Assembly (NCBI GenBank): GCA_025210345.1
Contig: JAOARX010000033.1
Coordinates: 1 to 64,000 of the forward strand
Length of the DNA: 64,000 nt
Reading direction: 5' to 3'
DNA from: Pelagimonas sp.
GTDB taxonomy: Bacteria > Pseudomonadota > Alphaproteobacteria > Rhodobacterales > Rhodobacteraceae
The notes beneath the pieces are model-generated. The model ran no database searches. It was not told where the DNA came from and saw only the letters and a program-made list of their open reading frames with translations. Below, in pieces: positions 1-8,906 of the stretch (its first letter is position 1; the number at the start of each line of letters is the position of its first letter). Both the position numbers and the translations under genes were made by a program.

Positions 1-1471
1 ACACAGACATGCAGATGTATTTCAGTTCAAGATAGTCTTCGATGCCGTGGTGGCTGCCTTCGCGGCCAAGACCGGACTGTTTGACCCCGCCAAAGGGCGC
101 GACCTCGGTCGAGATGATGCCGGTGTTGACCCCTACGATCCCGTATTCCAGCGCCTCGGCCACCTTGTAAACGCGGCTGAGATCCTTGGCATAGAAATAA
201 GAGGCCAGGCCAAAGATCGTGTCATTGGCCAGTTCGATCACCTCATCTTCGTCTTCGAACTTGAACAGGGGGGCAAGCGGGCCAAAGGTTTCTTCGGTGG
301 CGACCGCCATGTCGCGGGTTGCGCCCTTGACGATGGTGGGCGCCAAGAAGTTGCCGGGGCTTTGGGGCGTTTCGCCCGCGTATAGAACTTCGGCCCCTTT
401 GCCAGTGGCATCGGCGACGTGTTCTTGCACCTTGGCGATGGCTTTGGCGGTGATCAGCGGGCCCAGATCGGTCCCTGCTTCCATGCCGTCGCCCACTTTC
501 ATCTGGGCCACGCGGGCTGACAGTTTTTCGGCAAAGGCGTCATAGACACCGGCCTGAACATAGATGCGGTTGGCACAGACACAGGTCTGACCGTTGTTGC
601 GGAACTTGCAGATGATGGCGCCCTCGACGGCTTCGTCCAGATCCGCGTCGTCGAACACGATAAAGGGCGCGTTGCCACCCAGCTCCATCGAGCATTTCTT
701 GACGCTGTCCGCTGCCTGGCGCAGCAGGATGCGGCCCACCTGGGTCGATCCGGTGAACGTCAGTTTGCGCACTTTGTCGTTTTCGCAGAACTCAAGCCCG
801 ACACCCGCAGCGTCCATCGACGGCAGGATGTTGAACACGCCCGCAGGAATGCCGGCGCGTTCGGCCAATACGGCCAGGGCCAGCGCCGACAGTGGGGTTT
901 CAGACGCGGGGCGCCCAACAAATGCGCATCCCGCCGCCAAAGCAGGCGCGGCCTTGCGGGTGATCATGGCGTTGGGAAAGTTCCACGGCGTGATCGAGGC
1001 GGCCACACCGATGGGTTGCTTCATCACGGTGATGCGTTTGTCAGGCGCATGTCCGGGGATGGTTTCGCCATAGATGCGCTTGGCCTCTTCGGCGAAGAAT
1101 TCGATGAACGACGCACCATAGGCGACTTCGCCCTTGGCTTCGGGCAGGGGTTTGCCCTGTTCGGCGGTCATGATCAGGCCCAGATCATCCTGGTTCTCCA
1201 TGATCAGGTTGAACCATGTGCGCAGAATATTCGACCGCTCTTTTGCCGTACGTTTGGCCCAGTCCTTTTGCGCGATATAGGCGGCATCAATCGCCTCGGC
1301 GGTTTGAGCGCGGGACAAATCGGTGACTTGCGCAATCACGTCGCCGCGCGCAGGATTGTCGACGTCGAATTGCGTGTCGCTTGCGATCCACTGGCCGTTC
1401 ACATAGGCGCGTGTTTCCAGAAGGCTCGGGTCTTTGAGCAGGGCTGAGAGATTCGTCACGGTGTCAGACAT
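1..1471 (-). CDS. gabD: NAD(P)-dependent succinate-semialdehyde dehydrogenase (3' end cut off)
   Basis: An aldehyde dehydrogenase of the GabD type, which oxidises succinate semialdehyde to succinate in GABA degradation. The reading frame starts at ATG 1471 behind a GGAGG ribosome site and runs off the left edge after 490 codons, so only the last few residues and the stop are missing. Seen motifs are the WNFP coenzyme-site signature, the ELGGNAPF segment that holds the general-base glutamate, the catalytic cysteine in GQTCVCANR, and the EETFGP segment near the C-terminus. The C-terminal GIEDYLELKYICM is typical of GabD. No aminotransferase partner is visible, so the substrate call rests on family resemblance. 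Confidence 0.9.
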   Translation of the reverse strand, partial: MSDTVTNLSALLKDPSLLETRAYVNGQWIASDTQFDVDNPARGDVIAQVTDLSRAQTAEAIDAAYIAQKDWAKRTAKERSNILRTWFNLIMENQDDLGLIMTAEQGKPLPEAKGEVAYGASFIEFFAEEAKRIYGETIPGHAPDKRITVMKQPIGVAASITPWNFPNAMITRKAAPALAAGCAFVGRPASETPLSALALAVLAERAGIPAGVFNILPSMDAAGVGLEFCENDKVRKLTFTGSTQVGRILLRQAADSVKKCSMELGGNAPFIVFDDADLDEAVEGAIICKFRNNGQTCVCANRIYVQAGVYDAFAEKLSARVAQMKVGDGMEAGTDLGPLITAKAIAKVQEHVADATGKGAEVLYAGETPQSPGNFLAPTIVKGATRDMAVATEETFGPLAPLFKFEDEDEVIELANDTIFGLASYFYAKDLSRVYKVAEALEYGIVGVNTGIISTEVAPFGGVKQSGLGREGSHHGIEDYLELKYICMSV

Positions 1472-1578
1472 GTTTCCTCCGCTGGGATTCCGTTTGACAT
1501 AGGCAAAGCACTTGTGTGCTGAATTGTATAGACTTTGGATCCAAAATTGTTGGGTCAGGGTCAAAAGGGGAGAAAAAG

Positions 1579-2370
1579 ATGGACCTGAACGACGCCTACG
1601 CCAATGCACCCTATATTGACGGGGCCGAAGGGTATCCGGCGGCCTGGGCAAAATCGGCGGATGCCTATCGCAAACAACTATCCTTTGCGGGGCGCGTCAG
1701 GCCGGGGTTGATGTATGGTCACGGCACCCGAGAGGTGCTGGATCTGTTCCTGCCCGAAGGCACCCCAAAGAGTTTGTTTATCTTTGTGCATGGCGGGTAT
1801 TGGATGAAATTCGACCGCACCGACTGGTCGCATCTGGCCGAAGGCATGCGGGCCAATGGTTGGGCGGTGGCGATGCCGTCTTATGATCTGTGTCCACGGG
1901 TGCGGATTTCCGACATCACGCGGCAGATTGCTCAGGCAATTTCGGTCTCAGCGCGCGAGATTTCCGGGCCGATCCGTCTGGCGGGGCACAGTGCTGGCGG
2001 CCATCTGGTGGCGCGGATGTGCGCGCCCGGCGTTTTGCCCGATGATGTGCGCGCGCGCTTGGCGCATGTGATGCCGATCTCGCCCCTGGGCGACCTGAGC
2101 CCGCTGATGGATACGCTGATGAACCAACAGCTGAAACTGGACGCGGATGAGGCCCGGTCTGAAAGCCCGATCCACCAGCCCAAGCCCGATACCCGCGTGA
2201 CGGTCTGGGTGGGTGCTGATGAACGCCCGGTCTTTGTGCAACAGGCGCGTGATTTGGCGGCGGCCTGGGACTGCGGGCTGCAGGTGGAACCGGGCAAGCA
2301 CCATTTCGACGTGATCGACTGTCTGGAACAGCCGAATTCCGCACTGGTACAGCGGCTGTTGCTGGACTAA
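1579..2370 (+). CDS. alpha/beta hydrolase, kynurenine formamidase (arylformamidase) like
   Basis: A 263-residue alpha/beta hydrolase resembling arylformamidases, which hydrolyse N-formylkynurenine in tryptophan breakdown. The oxyanion-hole motif HGGYW lies at residues 71-75 and the nucleophile elbow GHSAGGH at 136-142, giving Ser138. An aspartate in WVGADERP and a histidine in KHHFDVID complete a plausible triad. ATG 1579 was chosen because GGGGAGAAA precedes it; an upstream in-frame start at 1516 has no ribosome site and would add residues foreign to the family. It is divergent from gabD across 107 bases. No other kynurenine-pathway gene is nearby, so general carboxylesterase activity is an alternative. 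Confidence 0.75.
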   Translation: MDLNDAYANAPYIDGAEGYPAAWAKSADAYRKQLSFAGRVRPGLMYGHGTREVLDLFLPEGTPKSLFIFVHGGYWMKFDRTDWSHLAEGMRANGWAVAMPSYDLCPRVRISDITRQIAQAISVSAREISGPIRLAGHSAGGHLVARMCAPGVLPDDVRARLAHVMPISPLGDLSPLMDTLMNQQLKLDADEARSESPIHQPKPDTRVTVWVGADERPVFVQQARDLAAAWDCGLQVEPGKHHFDVIDCLEQPNSALVQRLLLD

Positions 2371-2430
2371 GCGAAAAAACTCTCAGATCCGGGCCAAGGA
2401 TTGCCAAATCCCGCGCGTCATATTCATGTG

Positions 2431-2970
2431 ATGGATATGAGCGTATCGGATGAAAGCTTGGCCCGGGCCGCCGCTGAAGGTGACCGCGATGCCTTTGGCC
2501 AGTTGATTGAGCGGGTCTATGACCGGGTGTTTGCCTTTGCCTTTCGGATCACCGGGCGGCGCGATGAGGCCGAGGATCTTGCGCAGGATATTTGCGCGGC
2601 CCTGCCGGTGAAATTGCGCTCGTTTCAGGGGAAATCGCGGCTGTCGACCTGGCTGTATACCCTGACGTTAAACGCCGCGCGGGATCGGTTTCGACGCCAG
2701 AAAACCTATGCCAAGGCCACGAATGGCTGGGGGGATTGGGAAATTTCCCGCCAGGCCGAGATGTCAGAAGAGGCCGAGAGGCTGGCTTGGCTCCGGCTGG
2801 CGATGGACACGCTGACCCCACCCGAATTGCGCGAAACCGTTCTGCTGATGCTGGAAGGGCTGACCCATGCGGAAATCGCCGGGGTCATGGGCGTTTCTGA
2901 GGGGACGATCAGTTGGCGGATATCCGAGGCCAAGACAAAGCTGAAAGCGATGAAAGGGGATGCGGTATGA
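2431..2970 (+). CDS. RNA polymerase ECF-type sigma factor
   Basis: A 179-residue sigma-70 family factor of the extracytoplasmic-function type, with only regions 2 and 4. Region 2 covers roughly residues 15-85 (the DEAEDLAQDI segment contacts core polymerase, and the segment ending in DRFRRQ recognises the -10 element). Region 4 is the C-terminal helix-turn-helix with LTHAEIAGVMGVSEGT. The start is uncertain: ATG 2431, ATG 2437 and TTG 2401 are all in frame and none has a clear ribosome site. Its stop overlaps the start of the VWA membrane protein in an ATGA, so the two are translationally coupled and the partner may control it. No classical zinc anti-sigma (ZAS) gene is present. Confidence 0.88.
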   Translation: MDMSVSDESLARAAAEGDRDAFGQLIERVYDRVFAFAFRITGRRDEAEDLAQDICAALPVKLRSFQGKSRLSTWLYTLTLNAARDRFRRQKTYAKATNGWGDWEISRQAEMSEEAERLAWLRLAMDTLTPPELRETVLLMLEGLTHAEIAGVMGVSEGTISWRISEAKTKLKAMKGDAV

Positions 2971-4874
2971 GCGATTTTGACGATCTCAAAAGGGCTTTGG
3001 ACGCGGCGACCCCGGCGCCTGATCCCGACAAACGCGCTCAGGCAATTGCGCAGGCTGCGAAAAATTTTGCGCATTTGCAAAAGTCTTCCCAAGGAATGGC
3101 GGATGACGCGCGTCACACCTCTGAACACCCCAAGAGGGGCCTGATTTTCAAAGGAGTGCAATCCATGTTGAACCTGCTTTCGAACAAAGCCGTCTTGACC
3201 GCCACCACCGCAGTGGCGGCCGTGGGGCTGGTGATGGTGACACCCGCGCTGTGGACCGGGGACACACCGCCGATGCTGCCCAAACCCGACCAGATCGTGC
3301 AACAAGACCCCGCGACCGACGCGCTTGAGACGGTGCCGGTCATCATTGTCGAAGAGATAGCCGAACCGCTGATGGAACCGATTCCTATGCCGATGATCGC
3401 GATGGATCAGGCGGCGCCCGGTTTGATGGCCAAACGCGCAGCCCCCGTGGCGGGGATGGCGGCGCATGATACTCCGCAGATCCTGGTCGAACCAAATTCC
3501 GAGGCCTTCCCCGAGGTCGAAGACAATCCAATCAAGGTTGTGGCCGATGAACCGGTTTCCACCTTTTCGGTCGATGTGGATACCGCGTCCTGGGGCGTGA
3601 TCCGCAATTCACTGAACTGGGGCAGCCTGCCACCCAAAGACGCGGTGCGGATCGAAGAGATGGTGAATTACTTTCCCTACGACTATCCCGCGCCGCAGGG
3701 GGATACGCCGTTTGAAACCTCGGTTGGCGTGATGGACAGCCCGTGGCGCGCGGGTACACAGATCGTGCATATTGGTCTGCAAGGTGCGATGCCCGCGGAA
3801 CGCCCGCCGCTGAACCTTGTGTTCCTGATCGACACATCGGGCAGCATGGAAGACCCGCAGAAATTGCCGCTGCTGATCCAGAGCTTCCGTCTGATGCTGG
3901 GACAGTTGGATGCGGATGACCAAGTGTCGATCGTGACCTATGCGGGCAGTGCCGGGCGCGTGCTTGACCCGACCCCGGCATCTGAGCGGGACACGATCAT
4001 GGCCGCGTTGGAAAACCTGCATGCAGGGGGCGGCACCGCCGGGCAAGAGGGCCTGCAACAGGCCTATGCCACCGCCGCTGAAATGGCACGAGAGGGGGCG
4101 ATTGGCCGGGTGATCCTGGCGACGGATGGGGATTTCAACATCGGCATCCATGACCCCGAGGCGCTTGAAGACTATATCGCGGATCAGCGCGACAGCGGGA
4201 CATATCTGTCGGTGTTGGGTTTCGGCCGGGGCAATCTGGATGACGCCACCATGCAGGCGCTGGCGCAGGCAGGGAATGGCAATGCGTCTTACATCGACAC
4301 CCTGTCCGAGGCGCAAAAGGTGCTGGTGGATGAGCTGACCGGCGCGCTGGTGCCGATTGCGGATGACGTGAAAATTCAGGTGGAATTCAACCCGGCCACA
4401 GTCGCGGAATATCGCCTGATCGGCTATGAAACCCGCGCGCTGAACCGTGAGGATTTCAACAATGACAAGGTTGACGCAGGTGAGATTGGCGCAGGTCATC
4501 AGGTGACCGCCCTCTATGAAATCACACCCGTGGGGTCAGACGCCCGCCTGACTGATCCGCTGCGCTATGGCGCCGCGCCGCAAGGGGGCGATGCGCATGA
4601 GCTGGGCTTTTTGCGCCTGCGCTACAAAGCGCCCGGTGCCGATGACAGCCAGCTGATCGAAACGCCGATCCTGACAGATACGGCCACTCTGCCCGATGCG
4701 AATTTCGCGCTGGCGATTGCGGGCTTTGGTCAGATCCTGCGTGGCTCTGATCTGATCGGAAGCTGGAACATCGGCGACGCCATCGACCTGGCTGTGCAAT
4801 CGCGGGGCAAAGATGCCTTTGGCTATCGGCAAGAGGCGGTGAACCTGATGCGTCTGGCGCAGAGTTTGCAATAA
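2967..4874 (+). CDS. membrane-anchored von Willebrand factor A (YfbK-like) protein
   Basis: A 635-residue protein. The first 70 residues are cytoplasmic and helical. One transmembrane segment lies at about 72-92 (rich in A, V and L), followed by a proline-rich linker to about 185. Then come a YfbK-type N-terminal domain, a VWA domain with an intact metal-ion site DTSGSM at 289-294, and a C-terminal DUF3520-like region. The topology puts the VWA domain in the periplasm. ATG 2967 is chosen because it overlaps the sigma-factor stop (ATGA); an earlier in-frame start at 2913 lies inside the sigma gene. I infer that the short cytoplasmic segment could bind the sigma factor, as in other ECF-coupled membrane proteins, but no recognised anti-sigma motif is visible. 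Confidence 0.85.
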   Translation: MSDFDDLKRALDAATPAPDPDKRAQAIAQAAKNFAHLQKSSQGMADDARHTSEHPKRGLIFKGVQSMLNLLSNKAVLTATTAVAAVGLVMVTPALWTGDTPPMLPKPDQIVQQDPATDALETVPVIIVEEIAEPLMEPIPMPMIAMDQAAPGLMAKRAAPVAGMAAHDTPQILVEPNSEAFPEVEDNPIKVVADEPVSTFSVDVDTASWGVIRNSLNWGSLPPKDAVRIEEMVNYFPYDYPAPQGDTPFETSVGVMDSPWRAGTQIVHIGLQGAMPAERPPLNLVFLIDTSGSMEDPQKLPLLIQSFRLMLGQLDADDQVSIVTYAGSAGRVLDPTPASERDTIMAALENLHAGGGTAGQEGLQQAYATAAEMAREGAIGRVILATDGDFNIGIHDPEALEDYIADQRDSGTYLSVLGFGRGNLDDATMQALAQAGNGNASYIDTLSEAQKVLVDELTGALVPIADDVKIQVEFNPATVAEYRLIGYETRALNREDFNNDKVDAGEIGAGHQVTALYEITPVGSDARLTDPLRYGAAPQGGDAHELGFLRLRYKAPGADDSQLIETPILTDTATLPDANFALAIAGFGQILRGSDLIGSWNIGDAIDLAVQSRGKDAFGYRQEAVNLMRLAQSLQ

Positions 4875-4892
4875 GGCGTGGGTTAAGACCAG

Positions 4893-4911
4893 GCGGGGCA
4901 TGTTGCCCCGC
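4893..4911 (+). terminator. hairpin after the sigma/VWA operon
   Basis: A perfect 8-base-pair inverted repeat GCGGGGCA / TGCCCCGC with a three-base loop, 19 bases after the VWA stop codon. No T-run follows, so it may be an RNA-stabilising hairpin or a weak terminator rather than a classical intrinsic one. Confidence 0.5.
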
Positions 4912-4944
4912 ATCCGAAGGGGTTTAAGCGACGGAAATCGAGTG

Positions 4945-5484
4945 ATGAACACACAAATCGACCAGATCATTCACCGCTCTGTCCCCAAGAGCCTGGTCCT
5001 CTTGGTGTGTTGCGGTGTTCTGGTCTGGTTGAACCTTTTGTTGGCCCAAGGGGAATTTGTTGATACCAGACGCGGCGCTTTGACAGTTCCGCTTGGCTGG
5101 GCGGGTTTGGTGATCTTTCTGGTGGTTGGTGTTGTCCAGGGTGTTTCCCTTGTTGCGGGCCCAAAATCCCCGGTTCGCATAACCGAGACAGGGTTTCTGG
5201 ACAGCCGCTATTTCCACACGGAACTGCCTTGGTTAGCAATCGACACGCTTGCGGTGCATCAAAGTGGATTGGCCCGCGTGATACGGATCAAAATCAAGCC
5301 GGAACAACGCCAGGCCCTTAAATTGACGGTCTACGGGCGGGTTATGGGGTGGATGAACTATGCGTTTCGTTCCCATGAATTGGTTTTGTCGGCCAATAAT
5401 TTGGAAATCGGAACGCAGGCGTATGGGGACCGTCTGAACGCCTATCTGGAGCGTCGTAACCCGAACGCGTTCGAGAATACATAG
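4945..5484 (+). CDS. small two-span membrane protein, function unknown
   Basis: A 179-residue protein I do not recognise with confidence. Two hydrophobic segments are clear, at about residues 14-34 (SLVLLVCCGVLVWLNLLL) and 49-69 (LVIFLVVGVVQGV). A basic soluble C-terminal half follows, with alternating short hydrophobic strands and an ILxVHQSGLARV-like stretch that could be a PH-like fold in the cytoplasm. ATG 4945 is used; an upstream in-frame codon at 4900 lies in the hairpin region. It follows the VWA gene in the same direction with 70 bases between, so co-transcription by read-through is possible. Confidence 0.65.
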   Translation: MNTQIDQIIHRSVPKSLVLLVCCGVLVWLNLLLAQGEFVDTRRGALTVPLGWAGLVIFLVVGVVQGVSLVAGPKSPVRITETGFLDSRYFHTELPWLAIDTLAVHQSGLARVIRIKIKPEQRQALKLTVYGRVMGWMNYAFRSHELVLSANNLEIGTQAYGDRLNAYLERRNPNAFENT

Positions 5485-5585
5485 GGTCAAGCCCCGCGCC
5501 TTTTCAAACCTCTGTCACCAAAGCGTCACCCTCTTGTTACCTCGCGCCGCCAATCAGGCGGGCAAAGACCAGATAGGGGAAGACC

Positions 5586-7760
5586 ATGCTTTTTCGCACG
5601 CTTTGTCTGACCAGCGCTGCTGCGCTGATCGCGGGTGCCGCCAGCGCCGAGATGAATTTTAACCGCATCGCGTCGTTTGAAACTACGCTCAACATGGGGG
5701 ATGGCGAAGATCGCAAGCGCGAAACCAGCGCCGAGATCATTGCCGCGACAGCGGATGGCAACACGTTGATCTATACCGACAGCCCGCTGGGTGTGTTGGG
5801 CCGGATCGACATCACCGATGCCAAGGCCCCCAAGGCGCTGGGCAACATTGCGCTGGACGGTGAACCCACCAGCGTGGGCGTGATCGGCAATACGGCGTTT
5901 GTCGGTGTGAACACCTCGGAAAGCTATACGGCGCCGTCTGGCTATCTGGCCGTGTTTGACGTGACCTCGGGCGCCGAGCAGGCGCGCTGTGATCTGGGGG
6001 GTCAGCCCGACAGCGTCGCGGTGGCCAAGGATGGCTCCTTTGTGGCGGTTGCCATCGAAAATGAGCGCGACGAAGACCTGGGCGATGGTCGCACCGGTCA
6101 GCTGCCCGCGGGTTTTCTTGCCATGGCGGAGATCAAGGGTGGCGCGCTGGCCTGTGACACGCTGAAACAGGTGGATCTGACCGGTCTGGCCCAAGTGTCG
6201 CCCGAAGATCCCGAACCTGAATTTGTCGACATCAACGCCCTGGGCGAAACCATTGTGACGATGCAGGAAAACAACCATTTGGTGGTTGTGGCGCGCGATG
6301 GGACGATCGTGAACCATTTTTCGGCCGGTGCGGTTGATCTGAAGAACATCGACACGCTGGATGAACGCGGCAGCCTTGATTTTGACAAGGCGCAATCCGC
6401 GCGCAAGCGCGAGCCCGACGCCGTGAAATGGATCGACGACATGCATTTCGCCACCGCCAACGAAGGCGACATGGACGGCGGATCGCGCGGTTGGACGATC
6501 TTTAGCAAAGATGGCTCGGTCGTGTATGAAAGCGCTGAAAGCTTTGAGCACGCGCTGATCCAGATCGGCCACTATCCGGATAAACGTTCGGACAGCAAAG
6601 GGGTTGAGCCCGAAAGCATCGAGTTCGCGCAATTTGGCGATACCCCCTATGTGTTTGTGGGCTCGGAACGCGGTTCGGCGGTGGGCGTTTATGACGTCAC
6701 CGATCTGGCCAATCCGGTGCTGAAACAGATCCTGCCTTCGGGCGTTGGGCCTGAGGGCTATGTGGCACTGCCTGCGCGCGGATTGCTGATTTCCGCCAAT
6801 GAAAAAGACCTGATCGAAGACAAGGGCCCGCGCGCCCATGTCATGGTGTACGCACTGCAAGACGCCGCGGCCCAGTATCCGACCCTGACCAGCGCCGGCG
6901 CGGACCAGCTGATCGGCTGGGGGGCGATTTCGGGCATGGTCGCGGGTGACGATGGCATGATCTATGCGGTCAACGACAGCTTTTATGGCTTTCAACCCTC
7001 GATCTTCAAGATTGATCCCGGCCAAACCCCGGCCCGCATCGTGGATGTGATCCGCGTCCACCGTGCCAATGGCCAACCGGCCCAGAAACTGGACCTGGAA
7101 GGCATCGCCCTGGACGGTCAGGGCGGGTTCTATCTGGCCTCCGAAGGGCGCACGGACCGCGCCATCCCCCATGCGATCTATCACGTCACCAGTGACGGGC
7201 TGATCAAAAGCCACAAACAGGAATTCGGCCTGCCTGCCGAGCTGATGGCCGTTGAAAAACGCTTTGGTTTCGAGGGGATCACCAAAATTGGCGATACCCT
7301 GTGGATGGCGGTTCAGCGCGAATGGAAAGACGATCCGGCGAACCACGTGAAACTGGTGGCCTTCAACCTTGAAACCAAGGAATGGGGCGCGGTGCACTAT
7401 CCCAAGGCCGAGCCCGCAAAGGGCTGGGTTGGGCTGTCCGAAATCGTGGCGCATGGCGATTGGGTCTATGTGATCGAACGCGACAACCAGATCGGCGCCA
7501 ATGTCGTGACCAAAAAGATCTATCGGATCCCTGCCTCTGAAATGGTGCCTGCCCCTCTTGGGGGTGAGCTGCCGGTTGTATCGAAACAAGAGGTGCGCGA
7601 CCTGATCCCGGATCTGCAGGCTTTCAACGGCTATGTGACCGACAAGGTCGAAGGGCTGGCGATCATGGCGGATGGCACGGCCTATGTCAGCACCGACAAC
7701 GATGGTGTCGATGACAGCTCGGGCGAGACGTTCTTTTGGTCGATTGGCAAGGTCGAATAA
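5586..7760 (+). CDS. secreted esterase-like phytase-family protein
   Basis: A 724-residue exported protein. A signal peptide occupies residues 1-21 (cleavage after AGAASA). The first two-thirds looks like a beta-propeller of the choice-of-anchor-I type (repeated strands such as GYLAVFDV and VGVYDVTDL). The last third matches the 'esterase-like activity of phytase' family (PF13449): DLEGIALDGQGGFYLASEGR, followed by GFEGITK and VEGLAIMADGTAYVSTDND. GGGGAAG lies just ahead of ATG 5586. Its likely role is a periplasmic or extracellular phosphoester or ester hydrolase. A strong intrinsic terminator follows, so it appears monocistronic. Confidence 0.8.
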   Translation: MLFRTLCLTSAAALIAGAASAEMNFNRIASFETTLNMGDGEDRKRETSAEIIAATADGNTLIYTDSPLGVLGRIDITDAKAPKALGNIALDGEPTSVGVIGNTAFVGVNTSESYTAPSGYLAVFDVTSGAEQARCDLGGQPDSVAVAKDGSFVAVAIENERDEDLGDGRTGQLPAGFLAMAEIKGGALACDTLKQVDLTGLAQVSPEDPEPEFVDINALGETIVTMQENNHLVVVARDGTIVNHFSAGAVDLKNIDTLDERGSLDFDKAQSARKREPDAVKWIDDMHFATANEGDMDGGSRGWTIFSKDGSVVYESAESFEHALIQIGHYPDKRSDSKGVEPESIEFAQFGDTPYVFVGSERGSAVGVYDVTDLANPVLKQILPSGVGPEGYVALPARGLLISANEKDLIEDKGPRAHVMVYALQDAAAQYPTLTSAGADQLIGWGAISGMVAGDDGMIYAVNDSFYGFQPSIFKIDPGQTPARIVDVIRVHRANGQPAQKLDLEGIALDGQGGFYLASEGRTDRAIPHAIYHVTSDGLIKSHKQEFGLPAELMAVEKRFGFEGITKIGDTLWMAVQREWKDDPANHVKLVAFNLETKEWGAVHYPKAEPAKGWVGLSEIVAHGDWVYVIERDNQIGANVVTKKIYRIPASEMVPAPLGGELPVVSKQEVRDLIPDLQAFNGYVTDKVEGLAIMADGTAYVSTDNDGVDDSSGETFFWSIGKVE

Positions 7761-7788
7761 GCCCAGGATCGAAACCCAAACGCAAGGT

Positions 7789-7825
7789 ACACCTGCCAGA
7801 GCTGGCGGGTGTGCTTTTGTATTTT
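7789..7825 (+). terminator. intrinsic terminator of the phytase-like gene
   Basis: An 11-base-pair stem ACACCTGCCAG / CTGGCGGGTGT containing one T-G wobble, with a minimal AG loop, followed by a T-rich tract (GCTTTTGTATTTT). It sits 28 bases after the stop codon. Confidence 0.85.
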
Positions 7826-7846
7826 AGGCCCTTTTGTTTTGATCCC

Positions 7847-7882
7847 GGCCCGGCTGCTGGCCCGGTTTCTGGCCCGGCTGGT
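7847..7882. repeat. three tandem 12-base repeats
   Basis: Three directly adjacent 12-base units share the core GGCCCGG: GGCCCGGCTGCT, GGCCCGGTTTCT and GGCCCGGCTGGT. They lie between the terminator and the next small membrane gene. Function unknown; they could be a slippage-derived array or repeated protein-binding sites. Confidence 0.8.
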
Positions 7883-7945
7883 ATCGCAGAGGTTTGAAGG
7901 ATCGGTCGCTTGCGTCACCACGGGTGGCGATCTAGCCTAGGTCGC

Positions 7946-8314
7946 ATGGGATTTTGTCGGAGATATCTGAACCTCGCGCGCTTGCCCACGGTTTTGGTTT
8001 TTGTCCTGGCCGGGTTTGTCGCCACGGTGTTTGCCTTTGTGACGGTCAACCTGTTCACTTACGCCATGGCCAACGCCAGTTTTATCCGCGAACACGGGAT
8101 CGAGGCGCTGCGCCACGGTGCGATTTGGCAGATGGTCGAATTGCTGGGCTGGGGCGCATTGGCGTTGTTGTGCTGGGTCACATTCAAGCTGTGCGAACAT
8201 GTTTTGGTGGATCGATATCTTGCCTGGAGCAGGTCAGAGAGCACATCAGACGGCAGCTCGGGCGACGTGTCCGAACCCGCACCGCAGGCCAAGCCGGGCC
8301 TCGCCAAGGATTGA
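7946..8314 (+). CDS. small membrane protein, function unknown
   Basis: A 122-residue protein with two predicted membrane helices, about residues 12-38 (a run from LPTVLVFVLAG to VNLFTYA) and 60-80 (ELLGWGALALLCWVTF), then a polar, serine-rich, charged tail. ATG 7946 is preferred over an upstream in-frame TTG at 7910. No family assigned. It converges with the small heat-shock protein gene across a shared hairpin. Confidence 0.6.
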   Translation: MGFCRRYLNLARLPTVLVFVLAGFVATVFAFVTVNLFTYAMANASFIREHGIEALRHGAIWQMVELLGWGALALLCWVTFKLCEHVLVDRYLAWSRSESTSDGSSGDVSEPAPQAKPGLAKD

Positions 8315-8354
8315 CTGGTCTTGATCATGGCGCGCAACAGGCGCGTGTTCTTTG

Positions 8355-8385
8355 CTAAAAGGCCCCGAAGTTTCCTCCGGGGCCT
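8355..8385 (-). terminator. intrinsic terminator of the Hsp20 gene
   Basis: An inverted repeat AGGCCCCG / CGGGGCCT with a ten-base loop. Read on the minus strand it is followed by TTTT, so it fits as the terminator of the leftward heat-shock gene. It may also stop read-through from the rightward gene. Confidence 0.75.
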
Positions 8386-8432
8386 GCACAAGCGTCACTG
8401 CGCAATGAGGACGTTTTATCAGAACGAACGCC

Positions 8433-8906
8433 CTAGTTCACCGATTTGGCGTCGACCACATCCTTTTCAATCTGGGCCACCTGTGGGCGGGCGATTTCGA
8501 TCCGGCGCGGTTTAAGCGCTTCGGGGATCTCACGTTCCAGATTGATGTGCAGCATACCGTTCTCATGCACGGCGCCCGTCACCCGGACGTGATCGGCCAG
8601 ATGGAACCGGCGTTCGAACGCGCGGGTGGCAATGCCGCGATGCAGATAGGATCTGGCCGCGTCCTCATCGGCTTTCTTGGCGGACACCACCAGGGCGTTT
8701 TCCTTGACTTCGACGATCAGATCGTCTTCGCCAAAGCCCGCCACGGCGATCGAAATCCGATAGGCGTCATCAGCGGTTTTTTCAATATTGTAAGGGGGAT
8801 AACCGGCCTGAGGCGCATCATTGGCCAAAACGCGGTCCATCATATCCGCAATTTGATCAAAACCGACAGTGGCGCGGTACAGGGGGGAAAAATCGAAATG
8901 TCGCAT
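8433..8906 (-). CDS. small heat-shock protein, Hsp20/IbpA family
   Basis: A 157-residue ATP-independent chaperone that holds unfolding proteins. The alpha-crystallin domain spans about residues 37-130 (YRISIAVAGFGEDDL, ENALVVSAKK, the conserved FERRFHLADHV, and GMLHINLERE). It is followed by a C-terminal I-x-I/V-type motif (PRRIEI) used for oligomer assembly. ATG 8906 is chosen because GGAGG precedes it by 6 bases; the frame stays open upstream to 9251, but that part is antisense to the protease gene. No clear sigma-32 promoter is visible in the 136-base upstream gap. Confidence 0.92.
   Translation of the reverse strand: MRHFDFSPLYRATVGFDQIADMMDRVLANDAPQAGYPPYNIEKTADDAYRISIAVAGFGEDDLIVEVKENALVVSAKKADEDAARSYLHRGIATRAFERRFHLADHVRVTGAVHENGMLHINLEREIPEALKPRRIEIARPQVAQIEKDVVDAKSVN

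Noticed and set aside
5526-7589. A 687-codon open frame on the minus strand opposite the phytase-like gene
   Set aside because: Its translation is rich in His, Gln, Arg and Gly with no domain or motif; the plus-strand gene has a signal peptide, ribosome site and family motifs. It is a byproduct of GC-rich codon bias.
7847-7882. CRISPR repeat
   Set aside because: The units are 12 bases, directly adjacent and without spacers or cas genes.
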